A DNA stretch of 64,000 nucleotides from Selaginella moellendorffii. Taxonomy: Eukaryota > Streptophyta > Lycopodiopsida > Selaginellales > Selaginellaceae. The notes beneath the pieces were generated by a model. That model was not told the DNA's origin. It saw only the letters and a program-made list of their open reading frames with translations, and did no database searches. Made by a program: the position numbers and the translations under genes. Of this stretch, positions 1 through 11,157 are shown piece by piece (position 1 is the stretch's first letter; each line of letters starts with the position of its first letter). The DNA lies in contig NW_003314401.1 in NCBI RefSeq assembly GCF_000143415.4, positions 144,457-208,456 on the forward strand, written 5' to 3'.

Positions 1-1093
1 AAAAACTCGAGCTTTGGGATATGCTCCTCCTCCACGGTACCTTTGCTTCCGACAACCTCCTCCAGTTCTTGTTTTACTTCTTGCATTAACTCGGGATTTC
101 TCATGAGCTCGGCCAGAGCCCAATCAATTGTGACTGCGATGGCGTCTGTACCTGCTGCAAGCATATCCTTGAGACGCGAAAACAACAAGTTAGTACTTCA
201 AACGTCTCCCGAATTAGACTATGTCTTACCGAAGTCAACGCCTTGATTCTGGTATCATCTAGAACTCCACCAGCAATCAAAACGTCCATAAAATCCTTCA
301 CCTCGTCATGAGACTCCCGGTTTTTCTTGTGCTCTTGAAGTTGCTCTCCAAGGTAGTTCACCAGTTGTGTTTGGAGCCACTTGATCCTGAAGACTTTGGG
401 ATCAGCCCAGCTGAGGCATGGGATAAGATCCCCGATTTGCAGACCATTCCCAACTTTGGAGGCTTCATTGAGGTTGTTGAGGAATTCTTTCAGCTTTTCA
501 GATTCACTACCTGAGGCGTCCGAAATGCTCTTGTTCAACACCATGCGGCTCATGGTGTTGAAGGCGAATTGGAAAAACCTGGAAGTCATATCTACAGGCC
601 TTCTCTGGTTGCATGCTTCCACAAGTTCCGTGATGAGCATGGACATTTCCAGCTTCCGCACGGGCTGGAACATCTGCACGCGCTTTGTAATGAAAAACTC
701 AAGAGTGCAAATCTTCCTCAAATGCCTCCAGTGATCACCGTAAGGAGCCCATACCAAATCCGTCGCGTCGTACCCAAAATACTTGGCTGCTGAGTTTGCA
801 GGCCTGGAAGCAAATGCACGGTCATGAGTCTTGAGAACTTCTTCTGCAGCAGCTGGTGTCGAAGCTACTAGTGTCTTGATTCTCCCCAGCTGCAGGTACA
901 TGAGCCCTCCATGCTGCTTTGCAAGCCGGAAAAGATACTCATGCGGAAGTTTCTTTCCTACCAAATGAATGTGGCCTATGATGGGCAGCGCTCTTGGAGA
1001 TGGTGGAAAACTTTGATTTCGCTTGTTAGTACACAAGAGCACAACTAGTATGAGACCAAGCGTGAGCACAATTGTAAGAATCATTTCTAGCAT
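1..1093 (-). CDS. Cytochrome P450 (plant CYP71-clan type), 3' part outside the window
   Basis: This is the 5' part of a microsomal P450 monooxygenase gene. I chose the ATG at 1093 because it starts directly before a hydrophobic N-terminal anchor (MILTIVLTLGLILVVLL), followed by the proline-rich hinge PPSPRALPIIGH. The C-helix motif WAPYGDHWRHLRKIC is present. A 62-bp phase-0 GT-AG intron (168-229) separates exon 1 (230-1093) from exon 2, which reads the I-helix AAGTDAIAVTIDWAL and then runs off the window at base 1. The ExxR and heme-Cys regions therefore lie outside. The substrate cannot be told. An upstream extension to 1282 stays open but adds no P450-like sequence. Confidence 0.9.
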
Positions 1094-1409
1094 ACTGGCA
1101 TGTGGAAGTAAGCTTAGTTCTTTATGTATACAGATTGGAATATACTTAGGTATCTTGCGACAAATATATAAGTATATATGTAGCTTTTGCTCAATCGTCA
1201 CTTTCAATATCTTTTGTGGGTCAGGAGGATCCCAATTGTGACAGATGGTCCCATTCCCCAATACATTATATTTTACATACAAAAATCAACAAGCAAAATT
1301 TATTCTGTCATATTTTAATAATGGAAGGCCCAACTTAGACAGCAATATAAGAATGTGTTTTTAACTATAGTAATTAAAACACAAGATTCTAGATGGGATA
1401 TAATCTACG
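1094..1409. other. Intergenic spacer with a dispersed repeat scrap
   Basis: No coding sequence is seen between the P450 start and the E2-like stop. A short stretch at about 1207-1260 (CTTTTGTGGGTCAGGAGGA and the following CAATTGTGACAGATGG) recurs in part near 3250-3290, 4680-4720 and 5112-5140, so it is a dispersed repeat fragment. Confidence 0.5.
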
Positions 1410-2691
1410 CTATAAGGTGAGATCCTTAGGATCCTTGATGATTTTAGATAGAGTTTGTAGAAAAGCCGCAACTTCAGCCTCGTAAATGATCCGAGCATCA
1501 GCAGTAACATTCACCTGTCTCGCAAAGCGTGGTCAAATACCGAGATCACATTAGATCACAAAGTTTACCTGTATTTGACTTTCCACCCTGAAAAGGCCAG
1601 CTCCGGACGTAACAATGGTGGGTCTAGATGAACTTACTGCCAGAATCGCACTCTGCAAAAGAATAGCATTGATCCCGAAACTAGACAGACCTACATACTT
1701 GGCCCCCGTCAAAGCGATCCACTCCAAACATTCCCATGTTGGAAATGGTGAAAGTTTCTGAATTAATGCAATGAGTATAACAATTGACTCCAACTTAAAA
1801 CACAATATTTACCACCCATGCACTCGGATATCTGGAGCTGCTTGGCCCTGGCCTTCTTCACAAGTTTCTTCCACTCCCGTGATAAGGAATAAATGTCAAT
1901 CTGAAAACAAGCACAGACGCTGAGCGAAGGCTGAGAGTTTGGCTTACTTTGTCAGCATTTTGGAGCACGGGTGTGATGAGACCACCATCGATGGCAACGA
2001 CAACCGCAAGATCTATGCTGGAGTTGTAAGAGATGCTTTTCCCATCCTTGCATCTTGCGTTCACAACTGGGTGTTGAGCAAGCGCTAACGCAGTGGCTTT
2101 GGCCAACAAAGCAGTCATGGTGACACCTTTGCATTTGATCTAAAGTCGATAAAGTAAAGGGATAAAGCCAAGAAGGAAAAGGATGTATTAGCGTCCGCGA
2201 GAAGAGCTTACTTGTTGGTAGAGAATGTCAAGTGCGGTCGTTGTGATCGTATATCCAACTCTAAAAGTGGGCACACTGAGGCTCTCCACCATATATTCCG
2301 AAATGAGAGTTTGCAATGTTGTGAAAGGTAACACCGTGTCACTATCATGTCTCAGCAAAGCTCCATCGAGTTTCTTTTCCTCTTTCATGAGCTCAGAAAT
2401 CGTGGTGGAGGCAAATGTTTGCAGATCTGCAAGGGACGGGGCTTGCTCGCTTGGGCTATCATCAGCTGTGCAAGTTCTACATTGGCAGCAACGACAGTCG
2501 TAAAATCTACAGCGATTACCTGAGGATGCACTGGCACAGACAATCTCTTTCTTTATCCCAATGAAGGTGATGTTGCTCCTCAGGTGCAAACGAGAAGCCA
2601 CTGGTAGTGATACTAGGGGACGAAGATGCCATGCTCTTCCAGAAAGCATCGTGTGCCGTGAGCTGCGGTGGTTGCACAGTGTTGGGAGCAA
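1410..2691 (-). CDS. Plastid-type dihydrolipoamide acetyltransferase (PDC E2)-like protein, lipoyl-less and lacking the catalytic His
   Basis: The six-exon model is 2212-2691, 1948-2139, 1813-1900, 1699-1757, 1569-1652 and 1410-1514, with introns of 46-72 bp. It sums to 1008 nt (335 aa) without a stop. The E2 acyltransferase fold is clear: VPTFRVGYTITT, MTALLAKATALALAQHP, GGLITPVLQNADK, TFTISNMGMFGVDRFD and a C-terminus ending KDPKDLTL, closest in style to plastid LTA2. The N-terminus is Ser/Arg-rich and ends KKEIVCASASSG, like a chloroplast transit peptide. Family members are normally about 450-480 aa with a lipoyl domain and a subunit-binding domain. Neither is visible here. The active-site motif DHRxxYGAD reads DARIIYEAE, so the catalytic His is Ala, and the loop after FGVDRFD is shortened. 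It may be a non-catalytic paralogue or a young pseudogene. An alternative start is the ATG at 2649. Confidence 0.8.
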
Positions 2692-2800
2692 GGAATCTTA
2701 CTTCCCGCCCATGGCGACAAAAATGCTTTTACCAGCAGTCTCGGCGGTGACGGGGGCACGGAGCCCTAGTATATCCTAGCAGGAGCTCCTCAAGCGCCAT

Positions 2801-3934
2801 TAGGGAGATCCACCAAACCATCCACTGGTGATTCTTGTTCAAATCTCGAAGTGTCTTACATGAATCCCTACATTCATTTTCTGCCTTTTATTTTGATTTT
2901 TGTGCCAAGAAATGCCAAACTTTTTTTGTAATGTTTTGTAACAAGTTTTCGCAGCTTTCGTTGGCCACAGTGTCGTCTGCCTAATCTGTCTGCCTCATGC
3001 TTCTTGGGGGTCGAGATTGGAAGACGGCCACAGCAATCGTCACATCTGCATACTTGCGTTCCTTGTGGTGGGTGTTATATATTGTATATTGTGTACTTTA
3101 TATTTTACAGGAGATAGGGTTCACCAAAAACAAGACGTAATACTTTAGCCTGTTATAGATAACAAGCATCATTCGCAACAGTCCATGACCTGTGACATCT
3201 TAAGTTACAATTCTTAGCACTATCAATTATTTCTTTTGATGATCTTTGGGAGGTATGGGAGGATCCCTAATTCCAATTGTGACAGATATGTATTTTTATG
3301 TTTATATTAATATAAATATGTACACAATACAATATCCTCTCATCACCTACCACAGTTATATATGTATAACTATATTGTACACTTTTATATTCTACAAGGG
3401 TCAACAAGAGATCTCACCAATCTTCCTTGCAACTAGCAAGACCAGACGTACATATTGTCAACACGTGCAACAGGTTGCAGGGGATCAAACAGGAGAAAAG
3501 AGAAGATGAGGGACCACAGAGAGAGAAAAATCCATGTACTGCATCATAGGTCCCATGCTTCCTATCTGTCACAATACAATTTTTATATTTACTGATAGTA
3601 AAGTTTTACTTGTTTATTTATCTGGTTCACTTAGGAAATAAGTTTTTAAAAACTGTCCACATTTGTAGCGCTCTATTGTCCCTTTCAAGAGGGTCAAAAG
3701 GATATTTAGATATTTGATACCTATCCATTCTTTCTCATCTCAAGGAGCTTGTTAGCTTGCATTTCCACAGCAAAACCAAAACCTTGACCTGCCTCATCGG
3801 CTTCATGTTTCATTGGAAGTTTTGGAACGCTCCAGAACATTACTCCATGATTTTGTAAGATGTAGTTGCAATTGTCATAACTGACAAGCCTGTGCCTTTA
3901 GTGCATCTCACATTTCATGTTCCATGGCCTGGAT
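2801..3934. repeat. Tandem duplication, copy 1
   Basis: This copy aligns by eye with 4251-5568, starting at TAGGGAGATCCACCAAACCA and ending at CATGGCCTGGAT. It contains an AT-rich segment with TATATT runs. On the minus strand both copies share a short open stretch (GVMFWSVPKLPMKHEADE) of unknown origin. No convincing gene is seen. Compared with copy 2 it lacks about 230 bp near 3690-3715. The spacer 3935-4250 between the copies is AT-rich and shows no gene. Confidence 0.8.
3276..3575. repeat. Possible MITE-like element with a 13-bp perfect terminal inverted repeat
   Basis: ATTGTGACAGATA at 3276-3288 is the exact reverse complement of TATCTGTCACAAT at 3563-3575, enclosing about 270 bp of AT-rich non-coding DNA. 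No target duplication was recognised, so the call is tentative. Confidence 0.35.
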
Positions 3935-4250
3935 TCTTTGTTACAATGGCCTATTGATCTAAACTTAACAATTGGTTCATTATAAGAAAATTTACTATAT
4001 TTACAGCAAATAAAGTGTGGATAAAAAGGAATAACTATAAAATGGCAAGAGTTACATGATAACAAAACATTTATTAGCCATCAACTTCAAAAATAGTCAA
4101 AATCTCTAAATAGTCCAAATACTTTGACTTTAGCTTATGCTACTGTGATGAAACAAGTAAGAGGCCAACTTCTCAACCCTTGAAGGTGTTATAGCCTTAA
4201 ATTCCACAAACTATAGAATATTTTCAAAATATTCCTGTGGTTCGTGTCAC

Positions 4251-5568
4251 TAGGGAGATCCACCAAACCATACATTGGCAATTCTTGTTCAAATTTCAAA
4301 GTGTTTACATTCATTTTCTGCCTTTTATTTGGATTTTTGCACCAAGAAATGCCAAACCTTTTTTGTAATGTTTTGTAACAAGTTTTCACAGCTTTTGTTG
4401 GCCAGAGTGTCATCCACCAAATCTGTCTACCTCATGCTTCTTGGGGGTTGAGATTGGAAAACGGCCACAGCAATTGTCATATCTGCATACTTGCGTTCCT
4501 TGCGGTGGGTGTTATATATTGTATATTGTACAAGAGATAAAGGTTCACCAAAAACAAGATGCAATACTTTTCTTTTTTTCTGCTGCCATCACTTGTATAA
4601 AATCTCTAGCTGGATTGTTTTGTCATCTTAATTTGCAATTCTTAGCACTGTCCATTGTTTCTTTTTGGTGATCTTTTGTTGGGTTGGGAGGTATGGAGGA
4701 GCTTAATTCCAATTGTGACAGATATGTATCTTTATGTTTATATTAATATAAATATGTACACAATACAATATCCTCTCGTCACCTGCCACAATTATATATG
4801 TACAGCTATATTGTACACTTCTATATTCTACAAGGGCCCACAAGAGATCTCACCAATCTTTCTTGTGACAAGCAAGACCAGACGTACATATTGTCAACAC
4901 GCACAACAGGTTGTGGGGGATCGAGCACGAATGAAGAGAAGATGAGGGACCACAGAGAGAAAAAAATCCATGCATTGCAGAATAGGTCCCAGCAATACAA
5001 TTTTTATATTTACTGACAATAAAGTTTGACTTGTTAAATAAGTTATTTATCTGGTCCTACAAGTTTTTAAAAACTGTCCAAAACATATGTAGCACTCTAT
5101 TGTCCCTTTCAATGATCTTTTGTGGGTCAGAAGGATCTCAATCCCTCGTATTATGATGTTTTAGACGAATATATATGTATTAAATCTGCACCTTAGACAG
5201 ATGAGCAGAAATAGCATATTATTGAGAATGTCACTATAAATTCTATCCTCAGTGACTTAGTCTTCACAGAAGTTCTTGTGAATCCCTGATCCAATGAGTG
5301 TAAACGTGGTGATGCAGGCTAGCACTTGCAGGAGTGGCTTAAGATTTTTGAAGCCTATCCATTCTTTCTCATCTCAGGGAGCTTGTCAGCTTGCAGCTCC
5401 ACAGCAAAACCAAAACCTTGACCTGCCTCATCGGCTTCATGTTTCATTGGAAGCTTTGGAACGCTCCAGAACATCACTCCATGATTTTGTAAGATGTAGT
5501 TGCAATTTCCATGACTGACAACCGCGTGCTTTTAGTGCATCTCACATTTCATGTTCCATGGCCTGGAT
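4251..5568. repeat. Tandem duplication, copy 2, ending at the next gene's first visible exon
   Basis: This is the second copy of the unit at 2801-3934, offset 1450 bp. It has point differences, a small deletion removing the right terminal inverted repeat seen in copy 1 (TGCTTCCTATCTGTCAC missing near 4988), and extra sequence at about 5110-5350. Homology stops at GGAT 5568, five bases before the first recognisable exon of the following gene. Confidence 0.8.
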
Positions 5569-5573
5569 CCCAG

Positions 5574-6578
5574 CAACCACGAACACAACTTCAAGTACTT
5601 GCCAGTTCTTGCTTTCACGGAGGCTTATGTGTATGAGGTCTGTAATTCCAAGAGCCCTATGGATAATCTGAATTGTTATGGGCACAGGTCGATGTAGAAT
5701 ACGAGAAAGCTCTCAAGAAAATGCAGGATATCCATGACCCAGTCAATGACGTGGATCCCTTTTATGGACTTAAACTGGAACTCGCGGCTCGAAATCTCTG
5801 GACGGATAGGTACGTCTGATGTCCATTCAACTGGCTCAATCATTGCTTGAAACAATGCAGGATGGCAAATGAACTTTTGAAAGGATGCCATTACTTGAAA
5901 CTAGAGCAATCCATTTGTCGTTCCGGTCCAGAAGATCAAATTTCAATCCTAGATGCTCGCAGAGCTTTGGAGTTCAAATCAGCCGACTACAAGTTGCTCA
6001 ACCTCTTGCTTTACAAAATGAGGGGAGAAGAGGTGAATGAGTTCCACTTCTGCTTTCTAGAGTTGTCAAATCTTCTTGTGGAGCTAGCAGATAACTTGTA
6101 AGTGATCCCCGTGGATTTGTTGTCTGATTAACTTCCTTTTATATATATATATGCAGGTCTGATTACGAGGTGAGTTACAAAAGGCTTTAATGATTTCCCC
6201 TGCGGATGATGAATATAGGAGGACGTCAAAGACAACTCATTCAACATAGTGCGCGTGTTTTACAAAGTTTATGGACCAAAACTCGGTTCACAAATGCTGG
6301 TACGTTGGCAGCTGGCTTTGATTTTAACTCGTATTGTTCTACAGGCTGAGTACATTTCCGCTGTTAAACTACGGTTTGAAGAAAAACTAAACAAGCTAGA
6401 GCCGGAGCTGAGAGAAAAGTTCCCAATTCGTTATCAAGAGGAGCTTTCGAGAGGTACTAACGAGTTTCGATATAACTCCTTGATTGGTTGTGTTCTAGGC
6501 AAAAGCATTGCGGAAATCTGGGAAGTGCCCCCATTTATCGATGAGACACCTTATAGCGCTTTGGTATCAAGCAAATGA
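5574..6578 (+). CDS. Unrecognised plant protein, 5' end missing or not found
   Basis: Seven exons join in one frame: 5574-5637, 5688-5809, 5861-6097, 6157-6169 (a 13-bp micro-exon encoding the junction and SDYE), 6219-6299, 6345-6453 and 6499-6578. They give 705 nt in phase after the first base, ending in TGA. Introns are 45-59 bp with GT-AG ends. The last intron (6454-6498, containing ACTAAC) is a multiple of three and could be retained. The product is acidic and helical-looking, with DVDPFYGLKLELAARN, DYKLLNLLLYKMRG and NSFNIVRVFYKVYG. I do not recognise the family. No start codon is identified: upstream sequence is the tandem repeat ending at 5568, so the gene is 5'-truncated or its first exons lie elsewhere. 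Confidence 0.65.
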
Positions 6579-7639
6579 TACAATAAACCAGGTAATATGG
6601 GTTTGAAAGGTCGACAAAAGCAAATAAAATCTCATACTAGAACATAAATTCTTTCTAGGACATTCTAGGACTCTTTTCTCGTACACTAGGTGTGGATCTT
6701 CCGTGGTACTCCTCTCCATCAGTCTCAAAGCTTCACGAAACAAATCTGCCGATGCTTCATTGTCGCCCGTGACTATTGTTCCGTATGAAAAAGGCTACAA
6801 AGTTATCATACCCGTCATGTACTTTGCTTGCGCCAATGCCGACATTACAGCTCCAACCCATCTATCACTGGGTTTCTCCTTTGCAAGCTAAAGAGCCCTG
6901 AAGAAGAAACAAAACAAATGTGAGAGACAACTTCACCGTGACTCAACGTTTTGTCAACGTGCGACGGTGAGCTGGAGCGGGAGAACCAAAATCTGGCTGT
7001 CCAACCAATACTGCAATCGCTGAATAAACGAACAATCACATTAAAGTGGAATTTTAAAAAATACCATAATAAAATTGTCTTAAACCCTTTAACCCTTTCC
7101 TTGGAGTGGGCGGACGAAAACTGACGTAAGTTCACCCAGTTATTCACGGTCTGTATTCCTAAGGTCTGTGTATCATGAACTTATTTCAGGTCCGAAACAC
7201 AGCCAGCAGTGGAAAGAAGGGAGGCAAGAAGGAGGATCAGAACGTTCTCACGAACTGTGGGTAAGAGATGTTTTTTTCCTCCTTTTGTGCTAGCTTCAGT
7301 GTCTAGATTGCAGCATGCAGGAAGTGGCAGATGTAATGCAGCCTCAAGACGTAGGAGTCGTGATGAGAAGTTCAATCGCTGCCACGACGTGGTTTCCTGG
7401 ACGAAATGCTTCTCAAAGGATGACAGGATCGAGGAGATAGCGAGATCATATATTCTGATCCGGCGAGACGCCCAAGGGAGCAAGAGCATGGAGCGGGAGA
7501 GTGGGGTCTTAGGGTGAGGTGCCTGACCTCGGGTGTCCGAGCTTAGCCCGGGTACCGCGATCAAAATTCTTCCAAAACTTCTTTGGATTCTCTCGAATTT
7601 TTACAAAGTAAGTTTTGATGGAACTTTTATATGATCCCC
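6579..7639. other. Gene-poor stretch with possible decayed coding scraps
   Basis: On the minus strand, about 6690-6895 reads two open pieces in one frame separated by a TAG (SALAQAKYMTGMITL, then GDNEASADLFREALRLMER), suggesting a gene relic of unknown kind. On the plus strand near 7380 a short piece reads HDVVSWTK, resembling a PPR motif. Nothing else is supported. Confidence 0.35.
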
Positions 7640-7975
7640 TCAACTAAGGGTCCAATCGAACTCTCCATCCTGAGGGTATACAAAAAGACTGTCACGATTA
7701 TTGAGGTTCATAATCCCATCCTCGAGGATACATTTCCACTTGCTCTTTGATCTAGTTACCTGCAAAGACAAAGTCAACTCCATCTCTAACTTCAGACAAC
7801 CAAACCTTCTCAAACTGCGCTACTACGAGATGACTTATCTTTGGCTCCTCTCCAGTTTGATCGATGTTGTTTAACTCGTCCTCCTCATCGTCATCTTGTT
7901 CATTCAAGGGAGGCTCTGATCCTTCGGATTCCACACCTTCCACTTGTGTTCCTGTCGCTACCAATTCTCGTTAGC
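7640..7975 (-). pseudogene. TFIIA large subunit (alpha/beta) C-terminal fragment, last two exons only
   Basis: The TFIIA gamma-binding/TBP-binding C-terminal domain is recognisable. The exon at 7806-7975 reads PPLNEQDDDEEDELNNIDQ and SHLVVAQFEK. After a 46-bp intron (7760-7805), exon 7640-7759 reads VTRSKSKWKCILEDGIMNLN and DGEFDWTLS, then stops. This matches the acidic run followed by the HLVLAQF and K-W-K-C-x-L-x-DGIM signature of plant TFIIA-L. The usual terminus is about FDF, so the last residues are altered. The N-terminal domain and earlier exons are absent: from about 7990 upstream the DNA is PPR-like. It is probably a 3' gene fragment, though a full gene interrupted by an insertion cannot be excluded. 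Confidence 0.75.
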
Positions 7976-7989
7976 CGGTTCTTCTGTCG

Positions 7990-9290
7990 GTTACAATGTG
8001 CCTGGCGACGAAGGTTCACAGTCGTATCCACAGTATGACTCGAAACAGCTCCACGCCGCGGGGTTGTGGCCGTTCTGTGCGTACGCCGCGGCCGTCTGGA
8101 TCAAGCTTGGGAGATTTTCGTGACCATGCAGCAGCAGCAGCGTCACTGCTGGAACGCGATGATGGTGGCATTTGCCATACATGCCGATCGAGTTTCCGTT
8201 GTTCGAGCAGCCAGCAGCCAAGCTTTCGTGAATCTTTGCCTGCCGGACAGAAGACACGTTACATCCCCCCAGCGCGGCCCATTGTCGCAAACAGCTCCAG
8301 TGCTTGCCTGGATCAAGCCCGTGATCGCAGCATTCCAAGCCGGGACCTCTCGGCAAGGAATCCTGTCCAGCACTTGTCCGGAATGCCCGAGAAGACTTGT
8401 ATGGACGTGCCCGAGCTGAGCATATGCGGCTATCATCCCAGTCCAAGTCACTAGTAGCCTGTCAAAAAGAGATTTTGCGTCGTCAAGCAGACAATTGGCG
8501 TGGATCATGGCATTGCTCGTGTGTAACAAGTCCAGTGCTTCGCTCACGCAGTCGTTCTGGGTAGGCCTGGAGCATGGAATTCCACGAGACCACACTCTTT
8601 CGAAACAAAGTCTCGCCTCCTTCACGTTTCCAGCTCGGGCTCACCATCGCAGTAAACGTTAGAACGTCTCTCGCGAGAACCGTCTCTTCAAACACGAACT
8701 TTGCGCTCCCGAACGCAGCCCAGGAAACACCATTCCGGAAGCTCATCCGGAATGGTGTTTCCTGGGCTGCGTTCATCAGCTCTCGTGCCCCCGTGATGCG
8801 CATGAGATTGGAATTCCAGGCCATGTCATTGTGTTGTGGCATCTTTCCAGCAAACCAACCGCCTCATCGAGAGCTTGCAGATGCAAAAGCCCCTCAAGCA
8901 TAACCATTGTGTGGAACAAGTTGGCGGCTTTGCCACGATAACCCTTCTGAGCACAGCATACCCGTAAGAGTGCCCTCAAACAAAAGCCAAGCCTCGTAGA
9001 GAAATCCACTGCTGCACCATTGCGTTCCAAGAGATGGTGCTTAGTATGCCGTATGTGGTGATATCACAACCGTTCCAAGACACAACGTCCCACACGGGCA
9101 TCGCATCCAACACCTTCTTTTCCTTTGAAACGGCGAGCACGCGGGCATGAGTCCCCGTCCACGAGTCGGGCATGATCAGGTTGCCCAGTCCGGGTATATG
9201 CTGCAATGAGAGGATTTGAGGCGTACATGCTCTTGTGTGGAATCTGCTCAAACAGTTGCCTCGTCTCGTCCATGTGATTCCACGAGACCG
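7990..9290 (-). pseudogene. Frameshifted PPR (PLS-type) gene
   Basis: Pentatricopeptide motifs are scattered over several minus-strand frames. They include MDETRQLFEQIPHKSM with PLIAAYTRTGQPDHAR (9064-9273), TISWNAMVQQ, SVVSWNSMLQAYPERL, VTWTGMIAAYAQLGH, VLDRIPCREVPAWNAAITG, and near the 3' end MYGKC and AYAQNGH. These are typical of intronless plant organelle RNA-binding PPR proteins of the PLS class. No single frame runs through: at least four frame changes are needed, so it is a pseudogene. It contains the hairpin at 8711-8774. Confidence 0.7.
8711..8774. repeat. Perfect 29-bp inverted repeat, 6-nt loop
   Basis: The left arm 8711-8739 (GAACGCAGCC...CATTCCGGA) is the exact reverse complement of the right arm 8746-8774. 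The loop is AGCTCA. The right arm corresponds to the PPR core read as RNGVSWAAF on the minus strand, and the left arm is an inverted copy of the same piece. Confidence 0.95.
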
Positions 9291-9492
9291 TGTCAAAAAC
9301 GAGTCAAACAATCCCTGGCGTAGCTGACGCAGCCGTTGCGGACGAGCGCCGCGATGATCGTGTTGTAGGAGAAGGAATTGGGCTGCTGGATGCTTCGATC
9401 CAGCCAACACTGCCGCCTATGTCTTACTCGCAAACATCCACTCGAATAACTTCATCGCCCAGGTGGATCTCGTTTCCAAGCCCTATCAAGGA

Positions 9493-11157
9493 ATGGAGAC
9501 GGGGCACAGCCGCGTTTCGGCCATAGCTCGCCATCTTCAAGCTGCGACGACGGTGAGTCGCTCTCCTGGCGCTGCTACTGACTTTGTTTGCTTCTAGAGC
9601 ATTGATCGTGACAACACAAGTTCCTGCGGTCTTCCGGTGGTTGTCGGTGCCATGGTAGCGGACATCCAATCCTTTCCCTCCACTCAGCTCAGTCGTGGCA
9701 CAACAGTCGTCGGCCAGGTATCTCCCCGAAACAAAAAATCTCCACTGAAGTGTTTGTCCTTTTGGTGACTATGGTTCTTGCAGGTCAAGTACAGCCATGG
9801 TGGAGTCGGGAGAAATGTGGCCGAGTGCATGGCCAAGCTCGGAGTGCCTTCGTTTCTCATCAGTATCGTCGGGGACGACATTGCTGGTTAAAGATGCTAT
9901 GATCTTTCCCAAGTTCTTCTAAACTTTGAGATTTCTGCCTAGGAAATGCTCTGGTGGATCACTGGAAGTCTCTGGGCTTAACGACAAACGGTAGTAGCAC
10001 GCTCTTGGTTTTGCTCACAGTGAAGGTTTCCAGGCATTCGAAGGTGTTGTGGAGCAGCCACGCCAGTCATCTCTATCGCTTTCGACACCACGGGCGAAGT
10101 CGCTGCTGGTGTAGCCGACACTGGAACAGTTGTGAGTATGTCAGTGCTTTCTTCTCCTGATCAAGCTTCCAGGAGAAACACCTGACCCCGGACTGGATCT
10201 CGCAATTCTCGACCATCATCCAAGCAGCACCGGTTGTGTTACTGGATGCCAACCTCACTCCCGAGTCACTGGAAACAGCTTGCAAGTGTAAGTAGTCATC
10301 CACTTCTCATAAATCATCAATTGCTAACGGAGAAACTCCAGTGGCGGAGCAAGCAGAGGTTCCGGTGTGGTTCGAGCCAGTATCAGTTTCCAAGTCCGTC
10401 AGGGCTGCTGGCCTCTACAAATACGTAAGTTGTATCTTATCATTCACGAGCTGTGGCTCACAAAGGCTTCTTTTCTTTCTTTTTTTCTCCAGCTTGCTTA
10501 CGTATCGCCAAACGAGAAAGAACTGGCTGCTATGGGAGAATCACTATCGAGTCTTGATACTGCTCCAGTTCCTAGTGGCTGGAGCAAGGAGCAGCGCTAC
10601 ATCCATCTCCTCCTCCAGGCAGGCGTCAAGCATGTTATTGTGACGCTGGGCAGCAAAGGCTCGCTAGCTTGCACGCTGGAGTCTGCAAGGTAGCTCTTGC
10701 TTTTCCTTGACTATGGAAGCTTTGATCGTGATCGTGATCTTGGGCATTGCAGCGGCAGTAGCTTCTCAATCCGCTGCCTTCACGTTCCAGCGGCGGCGGC
10801 TCGAGTGGCGAGCTTGAGCGGCGCTGGAGACTGCCTGGTGGCTGGATGCATCGCGTGGTTGGCGACGAGAGGGGACGGCGACGTGTTGGGATGCGTCACC
10901 CATGGCACCGCTGTGGCCAAACAAGCCGTGGAGTCGCACCTCAACGTCCCCGACGTGATCTCGCGGCAGGATCTTTGGAGTAAGTTTTTTCTTTCACGTG
11001 TTGCGAGAGCGATGGATGTTCTTCGTTCTATGAGCTTGGCATTGATCTCACCTATGGTGGCGCAGGCGATGGCGATGCTGCGCGGAGCATGGCGCGAGAA
11101 TTATCGTTAGATGGCGGGATATTCGTGGAGCATATGCCGGGGGACAGGAGACCCTAG
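9493..11157 (+). CDS. pfkB-family carbohydrate kinase, pseudouridine-kinase-like
   Basis: Ten exons (9493-9552, 9598-9717, 9784-9886, 9943-9990, 10034-10131, 10173-10287, 10342-10424, 10493-10689, 10753-10979, 11066-11157) sum to 1143 nt, or 380 aa, with no stop. The N-terminal motifs are LPVVVGAMVADIQ and YSHGGVGRNVAECMAKLG (sugar/nucleoside-binding GG-x-RNxA). The middle reads TPVISIAFDTTGEVAAGVAD, APVVLLDANLTPESLE and VPVWFEPVSVSKS. The C-terminal part has VIVTLGSKGS and the pfkB signature SGAGDCLVAG with the catalytic Asp. Order and wording are closest to plant pseudouridine kinases, which phosphorylate pseudouridine for breakdown; that substrate is an inference. No clear organelle transit peptide is seen. 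The ATG at 9493 is the first in frame. It lies 257 bp upstream of the co-oriented RING gene. Confidence 0.88.
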
